64,000 nucleotides of DNA from Mercurialis annua (lineage: Eukaryota > Streptophyta > Magnoliopsida > Malpighiales > Euphorbiaceae): positions 7,070,501-7,134,500 of the forward strand of contig NC_065576.1 in the NCBI RefSeq assembly GCF_937616625.2, read 5' to 3'. Shown here piece after piece: positions 60,301 to 64,000 of the stretch. The notes beneath the pieces were generated by a model that worked only from the letters and a program-made list of their open reading frames with translations, was not told the origin of the DNA and did no database searches. How positions within the stretch are numbered: the first letter of the stretch is position 1; each line of letters begins with the position of its first letter. Position numbers and translations under genes: made by a program.

Positions 60301-61611
60301 CGTTGACAAAACCAAAAGTGAGGGGCTATATAGTTCAATTTTCAAATAAGAGGAACTAAACTGTAAATTATGTCAAATGTGAGGGGTGTCATAGTAATTT
60401 ATTCAAAATGAAAGTCCCATTTTTTTAAGTTGCTTGGGTAATACCACATGCGTGACAACTAAATTTTGCTTATTTTTGCTTGACAATTTGCCATAGATAA
60501 TTTAGCATAAAAGCTTCATATCAAAACAAACGTATACACACGTGGCAAATTTTCAGACAAAAATAAACAAAAATCGATTATCATGAAGGAATCTTTGGCC
60601 AGAAAACTTCTTATTGAATTGAAATTAAGTTTAGTAACTAAAATAAAATAAATTAAAATTTGATCAACAAATAAATAAAATAAGGGTTAATTCTATATAA
60701 AATCACGACCTTTATACGTTTTTCATTTTAATCATGTCTTTTAAAAATTGTCAAATAAAAACATCACCTTTTATTTTTTTGCAAATCTATCATAATTGAG
60801 AAAATTCGGTGTATTTCTCCTCACAAATAAATGTCTTTTAATTAACACAAACAATACTTTCATCTTACTCTTTTTTTGTTGATTTTGGTTGTCGAGTAAA
60901 CAAATTTACAAAAAAAAAAAATGAAAGGTGATTATTTTATTTGACACTTTTTAAAAAACGTTAATAAAATGAAAAAAAAATATATAAAGTGGTAATTTTA
61001 TATAGAATTAAACCATAAAATAATACTTTGGATACTCTGAAAATTAATTACCGTAAATTGCTCTGTGATATTAACAAACATATTTATATGCTATATTGTA
61101 TGCTATGATAAACTTGCATATTGCGAATCAAAATATCAAATTTTATCATCAAATTTAAATTTTATGTTGAGCCTTGTTATTAATTAGGTGAGTCAAAAAA
61201 TGGCTAAATACATTGATTTCCACACTTTTAAAAAGCTAATATACTAATTGAAAATCAAAATTTTAAACAGTAAAATGATATTATATTATTAAAACCTTAG
61301 ATACTATTAATACAATATCATAGAATTAATTTAACAATATTTATCTAACAATGGAAACGTTACAAATTGTTTTTAAGATGAGGTTAAACGACCCAACTGC
61401 AAAACGACCTTTATTCAAGTCAGGAGGAATTGGAAAGGATAATGCAATTGCAAGACATGGAGCTCATGGATTATATTGGTTTTATACAATTTCAGTACCT
61501 AATAATCAATTACTCCAAGGGAAAAACTCAATTTATTTAACTCAGTCAAGCTGTAAAGCCCCTTTTGAGGGTATCATGTACGATTATATTCGTTTAGAAG
61601 GACCTAAATGA
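51353..61611 (+). CDS. Rhamnogalacturonate lyase 2 (PL4), 16 coding exons
   Basis: Exons 51353-51414, 52308-52362, 52761-52879, 53048-53098, 53786-53905, 54295-54411, 54755-54890, 55653-55823, 55942-56097, 56443-56549, 56669-56750, 57404-57545, 58201-58360, 58451-58567, 59679-59805 and 61378-61611. All are GT-AG and in frame, giving 651 aa. A clear signal peptide ([20 protein letters not shown]…) predicts secretion to the wall. The same three domains as gene 1 follow, with K224 (DDKYQYS) and H283 (TSLHY) at the likely catalytic sites. It is a tandem paralogue of gene 1, with intron positions shared except for one extra intron (56550-56668) dividing what is a single exon in gene 1. The introns hold a SINE and several MITEs. 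No stop or frameshift seen; both copies look functional. Confidence 0.93.
51730..52045. mobile_element. Degraded MITE in lyase 2 intron 1
   Basis: TTAATTGCAAAACAAATCACGAATTTTAG at the left and AAAGTTCGGATAGTAATTGCAAAATACG at the right resemble the arms of the 37873 family. No duplication is readable. Confidence 0.4.
53960..54255. mobile_element. MITE remnant in lyase 2 intron 5
   Basis: GGATCGGGTATCCGTTC, CAGCCCGTTTGGGCCGTAC and a right side rich in AAACCCGG(T/C)CGAGCCCG and AACCCGGCCCG, a type often seen in hAT-like foldback elements. It ends about 40 bp before exon 6. Confidence 0.4.
55365..55498 (-). mobile_element. tRNA-derived SINE in lyase 2 intron 7, antisense
   Basis: On the minus strand it reads from an A-box-like TAGATGGTTAAGGCGTCTCC (around 55485-55466) to a B box GGATTCGATCCC (55446-55435) and ends in a run of 14 A's (T's at 55365-55378). 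The spacing suits a Pol III promoter. No target duplication was found. Confidence 0.65.
56790..57260. mobile_element. Degenerate element in lyase 2 intron 11
   Basis: Contains repeated GTCGAGTCGAGTC, TTTGAGTTCGAACTC and GCTCGATTTGAA phrases in both orientations. It resembles the element at 44390-44735 but its ends are lost. Confidence 0.35.
59040..59669. mobile_element. pogo-like (Emigrant-type) MITE next to the exon 15 acceptor
   Basis: A 630-bp element with CAGTCGACCCTCTGATAATTA at the left and TAACTATTAGAGGGTCGACTG at the right, flanked by TA (59038-59039 and 59670-59671). TA duplications and a CAGT…CCTCT TIR followed by AATTAATA match pogo/Tc1-mariner MITEs of the Emigrant kind (from memory). 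Its right end is 7 bases from the AG of the exon 15 acceptor, so the branch point and pyrimidine tract should lie within the element. Confidence 0.85.
59998..60404. mobile_element. Foldback MITE in lyase 2 intron 15
   Basis: Arms CCCCTCACATTTGACATAAT / ATTATGTCAAATGTGAGGGG are perfect over 20 bases and continue imperfectly (TTTAGTCCCTC, TATATGGCCCCTCA, TTAGTCAACGAAGTCAA). Flanks AAAATGAAG (59989-59997) and AAAATGAAA (60405-60413) match at 8 of 9. Confidence 0.78.
60684..61014. mobile_element. Foldback MITE with perfect 9-bp duplication ATAAAATAA
   Basis: Ends GGGTTAATTCTATATAAAAT / ATTTTATATAGAATTAAACC. ATAAAATAA is found at 60675-60683 and 61015-61023. It is 331 bp and lies in lyase 2 intron 15, 360 bp before the last exon. 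Confidence 0.85.
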
Positions 61612-61906
61612 ACTTGAAGATTCATCAGAAAAATCACATATACTCACATTTTGTAGCTATGATTATTACTTGTGAAATTCATGTTTTCTTAGTATAAGAA
61701 TGAAAATTATGTAGTCCAATATGTAATAAGAAATTTTGAATTTCAATTTCAATTTATAATCAAAAAGTCCTTCAATTTTTGTTAGCACATTTAATATGCT
61801 ATTGTGGGATAGTATAGTCGTTTTCTTTATTGTTTAGTTTTGCCTATATAAAAACTTCTTATGTTATTTTAAGGTTTAATACTTTCTTTTTCTATTTTTA
61901 GCCTCT
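61612..61906. other. 3' flank of lyase gene 2
   Basis: Presumed 3'UTR (several AATAAG/AATGTAATAAG words at 61690-61735) and spacer. No gene seen. Confidence 0.4.
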
Positions 61907-62172
61907 ATTCCTTTATATTTTATTCTTCTATTCAATGAATGGTTTCAGATTTCTCCATTAATATTATCAACTTTAACTATATAATGCAAAAGTATTTATT
62001 CTTCATTCTCTTTCGTCACTGATAAATAAATTCAATAATGTGATAGCCCAGCTCGCAGTAAACATGGAGGCATAAATATCATGTGCCACATTGTCATTGT
62101 CCCTTTTCATTTACTTGACATTTATCTTTTATACAGCCAAATTATTTTTTAAATTCAAAAATTTGCGTTTTT
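61907..62172. repeat. Direct repeat, copy A
   Basis: About 260 bp, including TTCAATGAATGGTTTCAGAT, GATAAATAAATTCAATAATG and TTGTCATTGTCCCTTTTCAT. It matches 63730-64000 at roughly 93% by eye, with an offset of 1823 bp. Confidence 0.85.
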
Positions 62173-62304
62173 TAACAATTACAATGGTACAACCTTACCT
62201 ATATATTTTAACACTTATGACTAATTTGCAACACTTTATATTTTATTTTTAATCTAATTTTTTTTACATTTTTTTATCAATTGCGACTAAATTTTTATAG
62301 TAAC
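62146..62304. mobile_element. Single arm of a foldback MITE (16012 family)
   Basis: Text such as ATTTGCGTTTTTTAACAATTAC and ATCAATTGCGACTAAATTTTTATAG parallels the left half of the element at 16012-16382. It stops where the LTR-like block begins (62305). Confidence 0.5.
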
Positions 62305-63678
62305 TGATAACGTAGTAGTATAATTAGTAGGGGCGAAGTGACCTCGCCGAGAACGAATATCGGTAAGTCAAACATTTCACCAACCTGGTACCAAGGATAA
62401 GCTCCGAGCTCTGACAAGTTAAGAATATTCCGACCAAAGATGGGAACCCAGAAATGTACAGCACGAACGACCTCCATAGGCCGGACCCGGCCACTATGGA
62501 TTCACAGACCGCGTGACCTGGGGGGTCACCTGACCGAAAATATCGAAGTATCATCTTGGATGTATACATTAGATAACGTCGGATCAGAGGCTCTATCCGA
62601 GCTTTGGAATTAGAAAAATAAAAGCTCGGTCTTAGATAGATCGAAAAGACGGCTCCGAGACTCTGCAATGATCCACACTCATGTGTGACTGATCCTGGGA
62701 ACACAGAAGATCCTCTGACAGGTGCGTGAGTAGGGGTGTAAATGAACCGAGCCGTTCGCGAGCAGCTCGGTGTTCGGCTCGATAAGAGCTCGGTTCATGT
62801 TCGTTCGTATTCTAAACGAACCGAGCTCGAACTTGATTTTATGTTCGTTTAGATAAACGAGCCGAACATGAACATAGTGGTGTTCGACTCGTTTATGTTC
62901 GCGAACAGCTCGAATAAGAATTCATGAACAAGGTCGTGAACGAGCTCGATTAAGAGTTCGTAAACAAGTTCGTGAACGAGCTCGTATCTAGTTCACGAAC
63001 ACGCTCGTTTAGAAATTCGAGTAGGTGTTCGCGAACTAATTCATATTTAGATTAATTTGTATAATTATGTTTTTAATTTATTCAGCTCATATTCGTGAAC
63101 GAGTTCGATTATATAGTTTTTAATTTATTCAGCTCATATTCATGTTTGTTCGTTTAAAAGTTCGTGTTCGTTCGTTTATCCGCTAAACGAGCGGGCTCAC
63201 GAACGAGCTCGTTTAGTACTTATCAAGTTCGTTCGTGAGCTTGTTCGTGAACGAGCTCGCTTAGTACTTATCGAGCTCGTTCGTGAGCCCGTTCGCGAAC
63301 TTGTTCGTTTAGCGGCTAAACGAACGAATACGAGCTGAACACGAACCGAACATGAACACTATAAAAGTTAAACGAACCGAACATGAACACTCTGTTTAAA
63401 GCTCGACTGAACATGAACCGAACATGAACACATAGTTCGCTAAACGAGCCGAACATGAACACTCCAAAACTCGGCTCGGCTCGGTTCATTTACACCCCTA
63501 TGCGTGAGGAATGTTCCATGCACCTGACACACCCAACAAACTGTGCCCAATACGGGGGATTTTCGCCATGTAGATATAACAGAATTCTGGGACCACAAGA
63601 AGGAGAGCCTGCCAGCGAGGTAATGTTTGCACCAGAACCTTAACTATAAAAGGAGGTTTAAGATGCAAATTCTAGGTA

Positions 63679-63680
<2 letters not shown>
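62305..63680 (+). mobile_element. LTR-like block with nested hAT MITE (possible truncated solo LTR)
   Basis: Starts TGATAACGTAG directly after GTAAC, and GTAAC recurs at 63676-63680. Net of the hAT insertion it is about 600 bp, GC-richer than its surroundings, with an ACTATAAAAGGAGG TATA region at 63643-63655. The end is CTAG rather than CA and little follows the TATA box, so the 3' part may be lost into the adjacent (TA)n tract. The open frame at 62324-62704 (minus) and 63455-63643 (plus) are chance. Confidence 0.5.
62731..63500. mobile_element. hAT-type foldback element with 8-bp duplication TGCGTGAG
   Basis: A 770-bp element with ends TAGGGGTGTAAATGAACCGA / TCGGTTCATTTACACCCCTA. TGCGTGAG is present at 62723-62730 and 63501-63508. 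The interior is almost entirely short inverted and direct repeats of AACGAACCGAACATGAACAC, GTTCGTGAACGAGCTCG and GTTTAGCGGCTAAACGAAC. No transposase. The 8-bp duplication and TAGGGGTG end are hAT features. Confidence 0.9.

Positions 63681-63682
<2 letters not shown>

Positions 63683-63729
<47 letters not shown>
63683..63729. repeat. (TA)n microsatellite
   Basis: About 23 TA units between the LTR-like block and direct-repeat copy B. Confidence 0.95.
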
Positions 63730-63731
<2 letters not shown>

Positions 63732-64000
63732 CTCTTTATATCTTATTCTTTTATTCAATGAATGGTTTCAGATTCCTCCATTAATCTTATCAACTTTAAC
63801 TATATTATGCAAAAGTATTTATTCTTCATTCTTTTTCGTCACTGATAAATAAATTCAATAATGTAACAGCCCAGCTGACAGTAAACATGAAGGCATGAAC
63901 ATCACGTGCCATATTGTCATTGTCCCTTTTCATTTACTTGACATCTATCTTTTATACAGACAAATTATTTTTAAAATTCAAAAATTTGCGTTTTTTTATC
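63730..64000. repeat. Direct repeat, copy B (runs out of the window)
   Basis: Second copy of 61907-62172. It probably continues past 64000, since it shows no divergence at the edge. Confidence 0.85.

Noticed and set aside
62324..62704. 126-aa minus-strand frame
   Set aside because: Falls in an LTR-like block; no domain, and the overlapping 60-aa frame is equally good, as expected by chance in GC-richer DNA.

Overview
The window is nuclear DNA of a flowering plant, most likely a eudicot. The evidence is spliced genes with GT-AG introns, AT-rich intergenic DNA, plant-type LTR, LINE, SINE and MITE elements, and plant families (L-type lectin receptor kinase, DUF620, rhamnogalacturonate lyase). 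I cannot name the species. All calls come from reading the sequence by eye, without database searches. LAYOUT. (1) 1-15.1 kb: a minus-strand DUF1985 (Ulp1/MULE-associated) gene broken by two related Ty3/gypsy chromovirus insertions. One is complete (3226-14302, 2.84-kb LTRs, 5-bp duplication TCTCC). The other is seen only as an LTR end at 1-926. The host exons still join in one open frame around both insertions. (2) 15.1-19.3 kb: intergenic DNA packed with foldback MITEs. (3) 19375-21405: an intact intronless lectin receptor kinase of the LecRK-IX type, plus strand. (4) 21813-24580: a three-exon DUF620 gene, minus strand. (5) 25-34.6 kb: repeats, a 5'-truncated LINE, and a full-length L1-type LINE (28891-34560) with target-site duplications and few disabling mutations. 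(6) 35-40 kb: a solo LTR (CTTAA duplication), a tRNA-derived SINE (11-bp duplication) and MITEs. (7) 40.6-61.6 kb: two tandem plus-strand rhamnogalacturonate lyase genes of 15 and 16 coding exons (680 and 651 aa). Their introns are swollen by MITEs; one pogo-like MITE ends 7 bases before a splice acceptor. (8) 61.9-64 kb: a direct repeat enclosing an LTR-like block with a nested hAT-type foldback element (8-bp duplication). HOW IT FITS TOGETHER: the four cellular genes form no operon-like unit. The two lyases are tandem paralogues acting on cell-wall pectin, the kinase is a plasma-membrane receptor, and DUF620 has no known function. The most informative feature is the layered insertion history: many elements have readable target-site duplications, so the order of events can be reconstructed. 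I saw no tRNA or rRNA gene, no CRISPR array and nothing bacterial.
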